Part shown: piece after piece, positions 49,068 through 58,687 of the stretch
How the letters are laid out: every line of letters starts with the position of its first letter
Position numbering within the stretch: the first letter of the stretch is position 1
Assembly: GCA_964562015.1 (NCBI GenBank)
Contig: CAZLRH010000003.1
Coordinates: 245,526-309,525 of the forward strand
Direction: 5' to 3'
Source of the DNA: CAZLRH01 sp964562015
GTDB lineage: Bacteria > Verrucomicrobiota > Verrucomicrobiia > Opitutales > JABDGR01
Length of the DNA stretch: 64,000 nt
Program-made: the position numbers and the translations under genes
The notes under the pieces: model-generated
Told to the model about the DNA's origin: nothing
Database searches by the model: none
Seen by the model: the letters and a program-made list of their open reading frames with translations, nothing else

Positions 49068-51842
49068 ATGAAGACGCAAAAAACAGTCCTTGTTCTAATG
49101 GGTGTCGCGATGGCCGGTATCGCAACCTGGGCCGCTGTGCCAACCCCGCCGGCGGCCGCGTCGTCGACGGCTGTTACAGTGAACGCGTTGCGCTGTGAGA
49201 ATTGGGTCAACCCGTTGGGCATGGATCTCGCGCATCCGCGATTGGGGTGGGTTTTGCGCGCGGAGGCCCGAGGCACAATGCAGTCGGCCTACCAAATTTT
49301 GGTCGCGTCCTCGGCGGAGCGTCTCGCGCGCGACGAGGGCGATCTGTGGGACAGCGGACGCGTGCCATCCGACGATTCCACGAATGTGTCCTACGCGGGC
49401 CAGACGCTGACGACGGCGCAATCCGTCCATTGGAAAGTGCGGGTGTGGGATGGCGCGGGGCGGGTCTCGCCGTGGAGTGCGCCCGCGACTTGGACTGCCG
49501 GAGTTTTTGCAGACTCGGAGTGGACCGCGCGCTGGATTGGCGCGCCCGCGGGCTTGGACGCCGCCACGCTCGTGTTGCGCAAAGGATTTTCCGTGCGTCC
49601 GGGCCTGCTCCGCGCGGTGGCCTTCGTCTGCGGTCTCGGCCAGTATGAAATGTTTTTGAACGGTCGCAAAGTCGGCGACGATTTGCTCACGCCCGGCTGG
49701 TCGAAATACGATCGCACCTGCCTTTATGACACCTACGATGTGACGGCGTTGCTCCAGGCGGGCGCCAACGCCGCGGGCCTCCAATTGGGTAATGGAATGT
49801 ACAATGTTCTTGGCGGACGCTACACGAAGTTTAAGCACTCCTACGGCCCGGAAAAAGCCCTGGCGCAATTGCGGCTGGAATATGCCGATGGTCACGTGGA
49901 AACCCTCGGCACGGACGCGAGTTGGAAAGTGGCGGCGGGGCCGATCACGTTTTCCTGTGTTTACGGCGGCGAGGATTTTGATGCGCGCCTCGTGCAGCGC
50001 GGCTGGCAAAACGCGAATTTCAATGACTCGACGTGGGCCACGGCGGCCGTGCTGGACGGCCCGGGTGGACAATTGCGCGGGCTCTCGTGCGCAGCGCCAC
50101 CCATCCGCCCGCACGAAGTGCTGGCTCCGGTGAAGGTTACGGAATTACGACCCGGGGTGACGATTTACGATTTGGGGCAGAACGCCTCACTGATGCCGCA
50201 TCTGCAAGTGCGCGGTGTGGCCGGGGCGACGGTGCGCATCATACCCGCGGAACTGTTGACAGCGAACGGCGCGTTGGACCGCGCGTCCTCGGGCGGCGGC
50301 GAGGCTTATTGGCAATACACCCTGGCGGGGGGAGCGGAGGGCGCAGCCGCGACCGAAAATTGGTTTCCGCAGTTTTATTACCATGGTTGCCGTTACTTGG
50401 AGGTGGACTGCACCGCGGCGCCCGGCGGCGCGCTGCCCGTGGTCGAAAAACTGGAAGGCGTGGTCGTGCATGCGGACTGCCCGGCAGTAGGAGAATTCGA
50501 ATCTTCGAACGATTTGTTCAATCGCACGTTCACCCTCGTGCGCTGGGCCCAGCGCAGCAACCTGATGAGCGTGCTCACCGATTGCCCGCACCGCGAGCGG
50601 CTCGGCTGGCTCGAGCAGGATTATTTGAACGGCCCCTCGCTGCGGTACAATTTTGACGTGTCGCACTTAATGGCCAAGGCCATGAACGACATGGCCGACA
50701 GCCAGCTCGACAACGGCCTTGTCCCGGACATCGCGCCCGAATACACGGTGTTCAGCGGCGGCTTTCGCGATTCGCCGGAGTGGGGCAGCGCCGTCGTGCA
50801 ATGCGCCTGGCAGCAATATTTGTGGAACGGCGACACCGCCGTTCTCGCGCGCTACTACGACGCCATGAAGCGTTACGCGGGCTTTTTGCAGGGCACGTTG
50901 CGCGATGGTTTGGTCAGCCATGGCCTCGGCGACTGGTACGACCTCGGTCCCCGCCGTCCCGGCCAGGCCCAACTCACCCCCGTGGCGCTAACCGGCACGG
51001 CGATCTATTACGACGATTTGCAAATTCTGGAAAACACCGCGCGACTCTTGCACAAGCCCGACGAGGCCGGCGAATTTGCCGCCCGCGCGCAACAGCTTCA
51101 GGCCGCGTATACGGCCGCCTTTTTTCACGATGATACGGGACAGTTTGCCACTGGCAGCCAGACCGCCAATGCCATGTCGCTCGCGCTGGGCTTGGCGGAC
51201 CCGGCGCGCGCGCCCGAAGCCGTGGCCGCGCTCGTGGCTGATGTGCGCGGGCGGGGCAACGCACTCACCGCGGGCGACGTGGGTTACCGCTACTTGTTGC
51301 GGGCGCTGGCGGAGGGCGGGCGTTCGGACGTGATTTTTGATATGAACAACCAGTCGGACCGGCCGGGCTACGGCTACCAATTGAAGATGGGCGCGACCAG
51401 CCTCACCGAGGCCTGGGACGCCCTGCGCAGCAGTTCCCAAAACCATTTCATGCTCGGCCACATCGTCGAATGGTTCTATCACGATCTCGCCGGTATTCAG
51501 GAAGACCCCGCCGGGCCTGGTTTCGCAAAAATAATCCTCAAGCCGGCGCCGGTCGGCGATTTGACGAGGGTGAGAGCCAGCTATGATTCCGTGCGCGGGC
51601 GCATCACTTCCGCCTGGCGGCGCGATGGCCGGCAATTCGCCTGGGACGCGACCATCCCCGCGAATGCCACCGCCACGGTTTATTTGCCCGCTGACGCCGT
51701 GGCGAATGTGCGCGAAAGCGGCCAGCCGGTGGCACAAAGTGCCGGGGTAAAATTTTTGCGGATGGAAAACGGCGCGGCGGTGTTTGCCGTCGGCTCCGGG
51801 AGTTATGCCTTCACGGCGACGCTGCCGGCCGCATTGAATTGA
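49068..51842 (+). CDS. Secreted alpha-L-rhamnosidase (GH78)
   Basis: A 924-residue secreted enzyme that removes terminal alpha-L-rhamnose from plant or algal glycans. A signal peptide (KTVLVLMGVAMAGIATWA) leads to beta domains (ENWVNPLGMDLAHPRLGWVL; WTARWIGAP), then the (alpha/alpha)6 barrel with TDCPHRERLGWLEQDY. Likely acid residues are in GDWYDLGP (Asp622/Asp625) and base Glu781 in SLTEAWD. A C-terminal beta domain follows. It starts at the ATG at 49068; 48938-49067 is the divergent promoter region with menC. A GH2 enzyme follows 91 nt later, a common pairing for rhamnose- and galactose-bearing polymers. Confidence 0.92.
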   Translation: MKTQKTVLVLMGVAMAGIATWAAVPTPPAAASSTAVTVNALRCENWVNPLGMDLAHPRLGWVLRAEARGTMQSAYQILVASSAERLARDEGDLWDSGRVPSDDSTNVSYAGQTLTTAQSVHWKVRVWDGAGRVSPWSAPATWTAGVFADSEWTARWIGAPAGLDAATLVLRKGFSVRPGLLRAVAFVCGLGQYEMFLNGRKVGDDLLTPGWSKYDRTCLYDTYDVTALLQAGANAAGLQLGNGMYNVLGGRYTKFKHSYGPEKALAQLRLEYADGHVETLGTDASWKVAAGPITFSCVYGGEDFDARLVQRGWQNANFNDSTWATAAVLDGPGGQLRGLSCAAPPIRPHEVLAPVKVTELRPGVTIYDLGQNASLMPHLQVRGVAGATVRIIPAELLTANGALDRASSGGGEAYWQYTLAGGAEGAAATENWFPQFYYHGCRYLEVDCTAAPGGALPVVEKLEGVVVHADCPAVGEFESSNDLFNRTFTLVRWAQRSNLMSVLTDCPHRERLGWLEQDYLNGPSLRYNFDVSHLMAKAMNDMADSQLDNGLVPDIAPEYTVFSGGFRDSPEWGSAVVQCAWQQYLWNGDTAVLARYYDAMKRYAGFLQGTLRDGLVSHGLGDWYDLGPRRPGQAQLTPVALTGTAIYYDDLQILENTARLLHKPDEAGEFAARAQQLQAAYTAAFFHDDTGQFATGSQTANAMSLALGLADPARAPEAVAALVADVRGRGNALTAGDVGYRYLLRALAEGGRSDVIFDMNNQSDRPGYGYQLKMGATSLTEAWDALRSSSQNHFMLGHIVEWFYHDLAGIQEDPAGPGFAKIILKPAPVGDLTRVRASYDSVRGRITSAWRRDGRQFAWDATIPANATATVYLPADAVANVRESGQPVAQSAGVKFLRMENGAAVFAVGSGSYAFTATLPAALN

Positions 51843-51933
51843 ATGGGCGCATTCAGTGCCCAGGGGTGAAACAGAAACTGGACGACCTCGCGGGAGGCTG
51901 CTAATCGGGAGGTTAGCCCTTCCCTCGTTACCC

Positions 51934-54822
51934 ATGAATTCATCTCCCGTTTGGTCCCTGGCCAAAATTTCCCTGGCCGGTGTTTTTGCTTTTTTCACGC
52001 TTGCGTCGATGGCGCAGGCCGCCGCGACTTCCGCCGCCAACGAGACGCAGCTTCAATACCTGTCGGGAACGGACACCGCCGACGCCGTCGCATGGGATTT
52101 CATGGTCACCGATGGCCGCCGCGCCAACGAGTGGGCGAAAATTCCCGTGCCCTCCAATTGGGAATTGCAAGGTTTCGGCACTTACGCCTACGGGCGCGGC
52201 ACGCCCGAAGCGCAGCGCCCGCCCACCGAGCAGGGCCAGTACCGCTACGACTTCACCGTTCCGGCGGAGTGGCGGGGCAAAGTGGTGCGCCTGGTGTTTG
52301 ACGGCGCGATGACGGACACGGACGTGAAGGTGAACGGCCAATCCGCCGGCGCGGTGCACCAGGGCTCCTTCTATCGTTTTAAATATGATGTCACTTCGTT
52401 GCTGAAATACGGCGAGACGAACCGCCTCGAGGTCACCGTGAGCAAGGAATCCGCGAACCGCAGCGTGAACAACGCCGAACGCCGCGGCGATTACTGGAAT
52501 TTCGGCGGCATTTTTCGGCCGGTGTTTCTCGAGGCCCTGCCGCCTGCGCACATCGACTGGACGGCGGTAAATGCCAAGGCCGACGGCAGTTTTGTCGCCG
52601 ACCTCCATCTCGGTTCCGGCCTTACGGCTCCGGCGCAGGTGAGCGCGCAAATTCTCGATGCCCTGGGCCAGCCCGTGGGCGCGCCCATGACGGCCGTCGT
52701 CGATCCCTCGGCGGATAAAATCACGGTCTCTGGTAATTTTCCGGGCGAGAAACTGTGGACCGCCGAAACGCCGAACTTGTACAATGTGCGCTTTACGTTA
52801 TCGCAAGGCGGCGCGGCGCAACATGTGGTGACGGACCGCTTCGGGTTTCGCACGTTTGAAGTGCGCGCCGGCGATGGGCTCTATCTAAATGGCCAAAAGA
52901 TCGTGCTCAAGGGCGTCAACCGCCACAGTTTCTGGCCGGAGACGGGCCGGGCGCTGAGCGTCAAAAATTGCTACGACGACGTGCGCATCATGAAGGAAAT
53001 GAACATGAACGCCGTGCGCATGTCGCATTATCCGCCGGACGTCGCGTTCCTCAACGCCTGCGACGAACTGGGCCTCTATGTTCTCGACGAACTGGCGGGC
53101 TGGCATGGCTCCTACGATACGCCGACCGGCCAGTTGCTCATCGGCGAAATGGTGCGGCGCGACGTCAACCACCCGAGCATTTTATTTTGGGACAACGGCA
53201 ATGAGGGCGGCTGGAACACCGCGAACGACGGCGAGTTCGCCAAATGGGACCCGCAGCAGCGCGATGTCCTGCATCCGTGGGCGATGTTCGGCAACGTCGA
53301 GGACAAGCATTATCCCATCTACTCCGATGTGCTCAAGCAACGCGACGGCCCGAACATCTACATGGCGACGGAAATCCAGCACGCGCTTTACGATGGCGGC
53401 GGCGGTGTGGCGTGGAAGGATTTCTGGGACGTGTTCAAGCAGAGCCCGAAATTCGGCGGCGCCTTTTTCTGGATGTTTGCCGACGAGGGCGTGGTGCGCA
53501 CCGACCAAAACGGGCGGCTCGATCCGGCGGGCAATCTCGACTCCGACGGCCTGCTCGGCCCGCATCGCGAGAAAGAGGGGAGCTTTAACACCATTCGCGA
53601 AATTTGGTCGCCGGTGCAGCTGAGCGCCCCCGCGGGTCTGAAGGATTTTAACGGCACGCTGGCCCTGGAGAATGATTATGATTTCAACAATCTCAGCCAG
53701 TGCACGTTCGATTGGGCGCTCGCGAAATTTCCCACGGCCGGCGAGGGCCGGAGCGAACACACCGTCCTGGATCATGGTATGGCGAAGGGGCCGTCGGTGG
53801 CGCCCCATGCGCAGGGTAATCTCACCCTCGCGCTGCCAGCGAATTGGCGCAACGCCGACGTTCTTTATGTGACCGCCAAAGCGCCGGACGGGCATGAGTT
53901 GTGGACGTGGTCGTTTCCAGTCGCGGCGAATGTTTCCGCGAATACGTCGGTGGCAAGCAATGCTGGCAAGGCCAGCGTGCGCGAGGAAGCCGGCCAGATT
54001 ATCGTCAATGCCGGCGCGGTGGAATTGCATTTCAGCCGCGAGTCGGGCGAACTGGCCTCCGTCAGCCGTGGCGGCAAGCCTATCTCGCTCGGGAACGGCC
54101 CGCGCTTTTTTGCATATCAGTTGGCCGGGCCGAAATCCGGCACGCGGGGTGGCGGCTCGTTTGTCGGCACGCCGACCACCTACAAATCAGCGGCGGAGGC
54201 GAGCACGGTGGCCAGCATCAATGCCCGCGCCGACGGCAATGACGTGGTCATCGAAACGACTTACCAGGGGCCGCTCAAGCAGGCCCGCTGGCACGTCGCC
54301 GCCGACGGCAAGACGCGCTTGGATTACACTTATACCTATGACGGCTCGGTGGATTTGCTGGGCGTGAATTTTGATTACCCGGAAAATCAGGTCAAGGGGC
54401 TGACCTGGCTGGGCTGGGGACCGTACCGCGTCTGGCAAAATCGGATGGAGGGCACAACCCTCGATATCTGGCAAAGCAAACCTAACAATCCCTTACCCGG
54501 CGTGAGCTGGGAGTACCCGGAATTTCAGGGCTATTTCCGCGGCTGGCGCTGGGCGTCATTGCAAACGACGGAGGGCGTCATCTCCGTCGTGAATCGCGGC
54601 AACGACACCGAGCAGAATTTCTTGGGGATATTCACCCCGCATGATGCGCCCCGCAATGCCGGCCCCCTCCTCGTTTTGCCGGAGACGGGCCTGACCTTCC
54701 TCGACGTCATCCCCGCGATGCGCGACAAATTCAAAATCCAGGACCAGCTCGGCCCCCAGTCCGCCTCGCGCACCGTCAGCGGCGAGCACACCGGCTCAGT
54801 GGAGTTCACGTTCGGCGGGTAG
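51934..54822 (+). CDS. Secreted GH2 glycoside hydrolase (beta-galactosidase type)
   Basis: A 962-residue secreted enzyme with a signal peptide (LAKISLAGVFAFFTLASMAQ). Order: N-terminal jelly-roll (IPVPSNWELQGFGTYAYG; YRYDFTVPAEW), an Ig-like domain, then a TIM barrel with GVNRHSFWPETGRAL, MKEMNMNAVRMSHYPPD, acid/base Glu424 in DNGNEGGWN and probable nucleophile Glu480 in MATEIQH. Then come beta domains including NDYDFNNLSQCTFDWALAKF. Length and layout match LacZ-type GH2 enzymes. Substrate could be beta-galactoside or a related linkage. It lies 91 nt after the GH78 gene in the same direction, so they probably act on one polysaccharide. Confidence 0.88.
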   Translation: MNSSPVWSLAKISLAGVFAFFTLASMAQAAATSAANETQLQYLSGTDTADAVAWDFMVTDGRRANEWAKIPVPSNWELQGFGTYAYGRGTPEAQRPPTEQGQYRYDFTVPAEWRGKVVRLVFDGAMTDTDVKVNGQSAGAVHQGSFYRFKYDVTSLLKYGETNRLEVTVSKESANRSVNNAERRGDYWNFGGIFRPVFLEALPPAHIDWTAVNAKADGSFVADLHLGSGLTAPAQVSAQILDALGQPVGAPMTAVVDPSADKITVSGNFPGEKLWTAETPNLYNVRFTLSQGGAAQHVVTDRFGFRTFEVRAGDGLYLNGQKIVLKGVNRHSFWPETGRALSVKNCYDDVRIMKEMNMNAVRMSHYPPDVAFLNACDELGLYVLDELAGWHGSYDTPTGQLLIGEMVRRDVNHPSILFWDNGNEGGWNTANDGEFAKWDPQQRDVLHPWAMFGNVEDKHYPIYSDVLKQRDGPNIYMATEIQHALYDGGGGVAWKDFWDVFKQSPKFGGAFFWMFADEGVVRTDQNGRLDPAGNLDSDGLLGPHREKEGSFNTIREIWSPVQLSAPAGLKDFNGTLALENDYDFNNLSQCTFDWALAKFPTAGEGRSEHTVLDHGMAKGPSVAPHAQGNLTLALPANWRNADVLYVTAKAPDGHELWTWSFPVAANVSANTSVASNAGKASVREEAGQIIVNAGAVELHFSRESGELASVSRGGKPISLGNGPRFFAYQLAGPKSGTRGGGSFVGTPTTYKSAAEASTVASINARADGNDVVIETTYQGPLKQARWHVAADGKTRLDYTYTYDGSVDLLGVNFDYPENQVKGLTWLGWGPYRVWQNRMEGTTLDIWQSKPNNPLPGVSWEYPEFQGYFRGWRWASLQTTEGVISVVNRGNDTEQNFLGIFTPHDAPRNAGPLLVLPETGLTFLDVIPAMRDKFKIQDQLGPQSASRTVSGEHTGSVEFTFGG

Positions 54823-54888
54823 GGTGTGGCGAGCGGGTGGAAAAAAAGTCTTTCCAAAGCCTGCGCGGGCGGGCAGTTAGGGCAAGAC

Positions 54889-55794
54889 ATGGCTACTGGA
54901 CTTCTTTTCTCCGGGCAGGGGGCGCAGCGCGTCGGCATGGGGCGCACCTTCCATGATAATTCACCGACGGCGCGGGCTTGGTATGACGAGGCCAACACCG
55001 TCCTCGGCTACGATTTGAAAAAGCTCTGCTTTGAGGGACCCGAGGAAGATTTGACGCAGACGCGCGTCTGCCAGCCCGCTCTCTATGTGCACGGGTATGT
55101 CGCCTTTAAATTGCTCGAAGAGCGGGGCGGGCTGGCGGACTGCCAGACGGCGCTGGGGCTGAGCCTGGGCGAATTGACGGCGTTGGCGGCGGCGGGCGTG
55201 TTTGATTTTGCGACGGGCTTAAAACTGGTGGCGGCGCGCGCGAATTTGATGCAGGAAGCCTGTGCGGCCACCCGCGGGGGCATGGCGGCGCTCATTGGCG
55301 GTGACCGCACGGGGGTCGAGGCCCTGTGCCGCGAATGCGACGTGGACATGGCGAACTTGAACAGCCCCGGCCAGATCGTCGTTTCCGGTGAATGTGAGAA
55401 GATCGACCAAGTCGTGGCGGTGGCGAGAAGCAAGGGCTTCAAAATGGCCGTGCCCCTGAAAGTCGCCGGCGCCTACCACAGCCGCTTGATGGCCCGCGCC
55501 AGCGCCGCGTTTGCCGAAGTGCTGCGCCCGGTGCCGTTTCAAACGCCGCGCTGGACCGTGTTCACCAATGTGACCGGCCGGCCCGTGCGCGCTGCGGAGG
55601 AAATCAAGTCCGCGCTGGTGCGGCAAATTGTGTCGTCGGTCTTGTGGGAAGACTGCCAGCGTGCGGCCCTGGCGCTCGGGATCACCGAATTTTACGAATG
55701 CGGCCCCGGTGCCGTGCTGGCCGGTTTTGCCAAGCGCATCGACAAGGCCATCGTCGTGAAACCCGCCAGCGAGTGGGCGGAGATCGACGGGTAG
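54889..55794 (+). CDS. fabD: Malonyl-CoA:ACP transacylase
   Basis: Loads malonyl groups onto acyl carrier protein for fatty-acid synthesis. The 301-residue protein has the N-terminal FSGQGAQRVGMG, the nucleophile elbow GLSLGE with Ser92 (most FabDs have GHSLGE), Arg in AARANLMQEAC and catalytic His197 in AGAYHSRLM. CGPGAVLAGFAKRID closes the fold. The frame opens at 54826 but the ATG at 54889 gives the family start. No other fab genes or acpP lie next to it, which is unusual because fabD is often clustered with them. Upstream is GH2, downstream a convergent unknown gene. Confidence 0.93.
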   Translation: MATGLLFSGQGAQRVGMGRTFHDNSPTARAWYDEANTVLGYDLKKLCFEGPEEDLTQTRVCQPALYVHGYVAFKLLEERGGLADCQTALGLSLGELTALAAAGVFDFATGLKLVAARANLMQEACAATRGGMAALIGGDRTGVEALCRECDVDMANLNSPGQIVVSGECEKIDQVVAVARSKGFKMAVPLKVAGAYHSRLMARASAAFAEVLRPVPFQTPRWTVFTNVTGRPVRAAEEIKSALVRQIVSSVLWEDCQRAALALGITEFYECGPGAVLAGFAKRIDKAIVVKPASEWAEIDG

Positions 55795-55801
55795 GCCTCC
55801 G

Positions 55802-56590
55802 TTAATGCGAAAAGGTGGATGGCCTGCTCGGAGAATCTGGGCGCAAGGAAGCCGGCAGGGCGGCGTCGCCATATTTCCACATGACTTCATTTCGGACTGC
55901 TTCTTCCCGCTCAGGATTTGGCCGCGGCAGGGGGTTAGATGGTAGAATGACTGATAAGTGAGGTGGGCGATGTATCGAGAGATGCCCCGCCAAGAGTCCA
56001 ATGAATCCCACCATGGCGAGGACGGCTTCGCCCTTTCCTGAGGTACTTCCCACCTCTCGGCCTTCATTGGATCGCAACAACAATCCGCGCCCCCCGACAT
56101 ACCGCACATCGGCTCCGATGCGCAGAGTTAATTTAATCCCACCGAGATCACTGGGATAGTCCCACAGCTTCGAGGCCTTGCCACAGGCTCCGGGCAAGCA
56201 ATTAAATTTCAGGCTAAATTCGTAGCGGGACTCAAATGTGAACGGATCGTCCCTTATTTGCAATGCAACCACGGCATCGCAGGGATGATTATAGCGATTT
56301 TGATAAATGACAACAAGCCGATAGGATCCACCCTCTACTTCCGTCGCGAAGCAAAAACCCAGGCCATTTCGATCAAAGTACGGGCCTGGGTGGAGGATTA
56401 GATAGTTAGGCGCCAGGTCCTTTCCGCCGTGCCACCACGCCAAGTAGGCAAAAACAACGCAGGCACAAACCAAAATACTCACGTAGATCGACTGCGGCAC
56501 TCCGCGCACATCCGCCGCCACGGCGAAGAGAATAGCGCCAATGATGAAAAACGCTAGGCGGATACCTAGGACTCGGATTTTGCGGCTCAC
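55802..56590 (-). CDS. Membrane-anchored protein of unknown function
   Basis: A 262-residue protein with two N-terminal membrane segments (LGIRLAFFIIGAILFAVAAD; SIYVSILVCACVVFAYLAWW) and a soluble beta-rich domain (YRLVVIYQNRYNHPCDAVVALQ cut here at YRLVVIYQNRYN; LKLTLRIGADVRYVGGRG in part). A third hydrophobic stretch, VLAMVGFIGLLAGHLSI, is present. The GTG start at 56590 is supported by a GAGGAA site. It is less GC-rich than fabD and lepA on either side, suggesting different ancestry. No family was recognised. Confidence 0.6.
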   Translation of the reverse strand: MSRKIRVLGIRLAFFIIGAILFAVAADVRGVPQSIYVSILVCACVVFAYLAWWHGGKDLAPNYLILHPGPYFDRNGLGFCFATEVEGGSYRLVVIYQNRYNHPCDAVVALQIRDDPFTFESRYEFSLKFNCLPGACGKASKLWDYPSDLGGIKLTLRIGADVRYVGGRGLLLRSNEGREVGSTSGKGEAVLAMVGFIGLLAGHLSIHRPPHLSVILPSNPLPRPNPEREEAVRNEVMWKYGDAALPASLRPDSPSRPSTFSH

Positions 56591-56597
56591 AATTAAA

Positions 56598-56603
56598 TTC
56601 CTC
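56598..56603 (-). promoter_or_regulatory. Shine-Dalgarno GAGGAA deciding a GTG start
   Basis: GAGGAA (plus-strand TTCCTC) lies 7 nt before the GTG at 56590. It supports that GTG as the start of the downstream membrane protein. Confidence 0.65.
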
Positions 56604-56777
56604 GGAATGGCAGCGAATGCACTTGGCTAAAGTATGCATGGATACCGATCTAGGCAGTAGAGTGGCAATTCCAAACCCCGCTTATTTGTCGGTCCTTTGC
56701 CCCAGGGTATTTGCTCAATCGTCGAAATTTCCGTTGCCATCCCGTGCCGTAAATGGTGTTTTGGACGGTTTCTCACC

Positions 56778-58583
56778 ATGGATTTGGCGCACATACGCAA
56801 CTTTTGCATCATCGCGCACGTGGATCACGGCAAGACCACGCTGTCCGACCGCCTGCTGGAGAAAACGCGCACCGTCGCCATGCGCGACATGACGGCCCAG
56901 CACCTCGATGCCATGGACCTCGAGCGCGAGCGTGGCATCACCATCAAGTGCCATCCGGTGGCGATGAAGTATCGGGCCAAGAACGGCGAGGAGTATTTGC
57001 TGAACCTGATTGATACGCCCGGGCACGTGGATTTTTCATACGAGGTTTCCCGCAGCCTCGCGGCGTGCGAGGGCGCGCTGCTGTTGGTGGATGCCTCGCA
57101 GGGGGTCGAAGCGCAGACGGTCGCCAACGCCCAACTGGCCATCAACCAGAATCTCACCATCATCCCGGTCATCAACAAAATCGACCTGCCCGGCGCGCGC
57201 ATCGAGCATTCGCGCAAGCAGTTGGAGGACGTGCTGGCCATTCCCGCCGAGGACGCCTTGCTGGCCTCCGGCAAGGGCGGCATTGGGATTGAGGAAATTC
57301 TGGAGGCAATCGTGCACCGCCTACCGCCCCCGCGCTGGGCCGATTATCCCGCCACCCGCGGGCTGGTCTTCGACAGCACGTATGACAGTTATCAGGGCGT
57401 GATTTCCTATGTGCGGGTGTTTTCCGGCTCGTTCAAGGCCGGCGACCGCATCCTGATGATGTCGCAGAACCTCCTCGCTGAAATCAAGGAGGTGGGCCAG
57501 TTCGATCCGCACCCGGTGAAACTGGAGGAGCTCAGCACCGGCTGCACCGGTTATTTGGTGACGAACATCAAGGACGTGCACGACATCAAAATCGGCGACA
57601 CGGTCACGCAAGCCGCTGCTCCCGCCACCGAGATGCTGCCGGGTTATAAGGAAGTGCGCCCCATGGTTTTCAGCGGGCTTTACCCCTTGGATGCCGGGGA
57701 TCATGAAAAATTGAAGACCAGTTTGTCCAAACTGCGCCTGAACGATTCGTCGCTGGTTTATTTGCCGGAAAGCTCGGCGGCGCTCGGTTTTGGTTTTCGT
57801 TGTGGTTTTTTGGGGCTGTTGCATATGGAGATTGTGCAGGAACGCATTCGCCGGGAGTACGACGTGGACATCATCTCCACTTACCCGAGCGTCGTTTATC
57901 ACGTGAAGAAAACCGACGGCACCGAGCTAGTCATGGATAATCCCATGCATTTGCCCGACCCCTCGACCATCGTCAGCATCGCCGAACCAACCATCCGTGC
58001 GACCATTCTCACGCCCAATGAATGTATCGGCGATTTGCTCGCCCTCATCGCGGAAAAACGCGGCAATTGCGACCACACCGAAACCCTGGATGAGGAGCGC
58101 ATCCTCCTCCACGCCAAACTGCCGCTGAATGAAATCCTGGTGGACTTCAATGACCGCCTCAAGAGCATCACCCGCGGTTATGGTTCGATGGATTACGAAG
58201 TGGGCGAGTATCAGGAGGCGGACTTGGTGCGCCTCGACATACTCGTCAACACGGACCCGGTGGACGCCTTTGCCTCCATCTCCCACCGCGACAAGGCGGA
58301 AGCGCGCGGCCGGGCCTTGTGCGAAAAGTTGAAGGAGATTCTGCCGCAGCAATTGTTCAAGGTCGCCATCCAAGCCAGCATCGGCAGCAAAGTCGTCGCC
58401 CGCGAAACCATTTCCGCCCTGCGCAAGGACGTGACCGCCAAGTGCTACGGCGGTGATATTTCCCGCAAGCGCAAGCTGCTCGAGAAGCAAAAGGAAGGCA
58501 AAAAGCGGATGAAGCAGATCGGCAAGGTTTCCATCCCGCAGGACGCCTTTATCAAAATCCTCAAGACCGGCGCAGCCAACTAG
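56778..58583 (+). CDS. lepA: Elongation factor 4 (ribosome back-translocase LepA)
   Basis: A 601-residue GTPase acting on the 70S ribosome. The P-loop is AHVDHGKTT (residues 13-21), switch II is LIDTPGHVDFSYEV, and NKIDL is the base-recognition motif. The LepA-specific parts are present: LGFGFRCGFLGLLHMEIVQE, PSVVYHVKKTDG, and the C-terminal EF4 domain DISRKRKLLEKQKEGKKRMK. It begins at the ATG at 56778; the frame is open further upstream but lacks similarity. lepB follows 104 nt downstream, the classic lepA-lepB order. Confidence 0.98.
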   Translation: MDLAHIRNFCIIAHVDHGKTTLSDRLLEKTRTVAMRDMTAQHLDAMDLERERGITIKCHPVAMKYRAKNGEEYLLNLIDTPGHVDFSYEVSRSLAACEGALLLVDASQGVEAQTVANAQLAINQNLTIIPVINKIDLPGARIEHSRKQLEDVLAIPAEDALLASGKGGIGIEEILEAIVHRLPPPRWADYPATRGLVFDSTYDSYQGVISYVRVFSGSFKAGDRILMMSQNLLAEIKEVGQFDPHPVKLEELSTGCTGYLVTNIKDVHDIKIGDTVTQAAAPATEMLPGYKEVRPMVFSGLYPLDAGDHEKLKTSLSKLRLNDSSLVYLPESSAALGFGFRCGFLGLLHMEIVQERIRREYDVDIISTYPSVVYHVKKTDGTELVMDNPMHLPDPSTIVSIAEPTIRATILTPNECIGDLLALIAEKRGNCDHTETLDEERILLHAKLPLNEILVDFNDRLKSITRGYGSMDYEVGEYQEADLVRLDILVNTDPVDAFASISHRDKAEARGRALCEKLKEILPQQLFKVAIQASIGSKVVARETISALRKDVTAKCYGGDISRKRKLLEKQKEGKKRMKQIGKVSIPQDAFIKILKTGAAN

Positions 58584-58687
58584 CCGGCGACTAAGTTTAT
58601 AATCGGGCGTGAATCGGCCCCGGCATCGGAACCTGCGGGCTTTTTATCCTTTCCTTAACCGGGGATAATCTTCACGCTCACCAGTTT

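Noticed and set aside
58598..58603. TATAAT as a lepB promoter
   Set aside because: The hexamer is perfect, but the -35 position reads GCCAAC. lepB is more likely transcribed with lepA, so it is not listed as a promoter.
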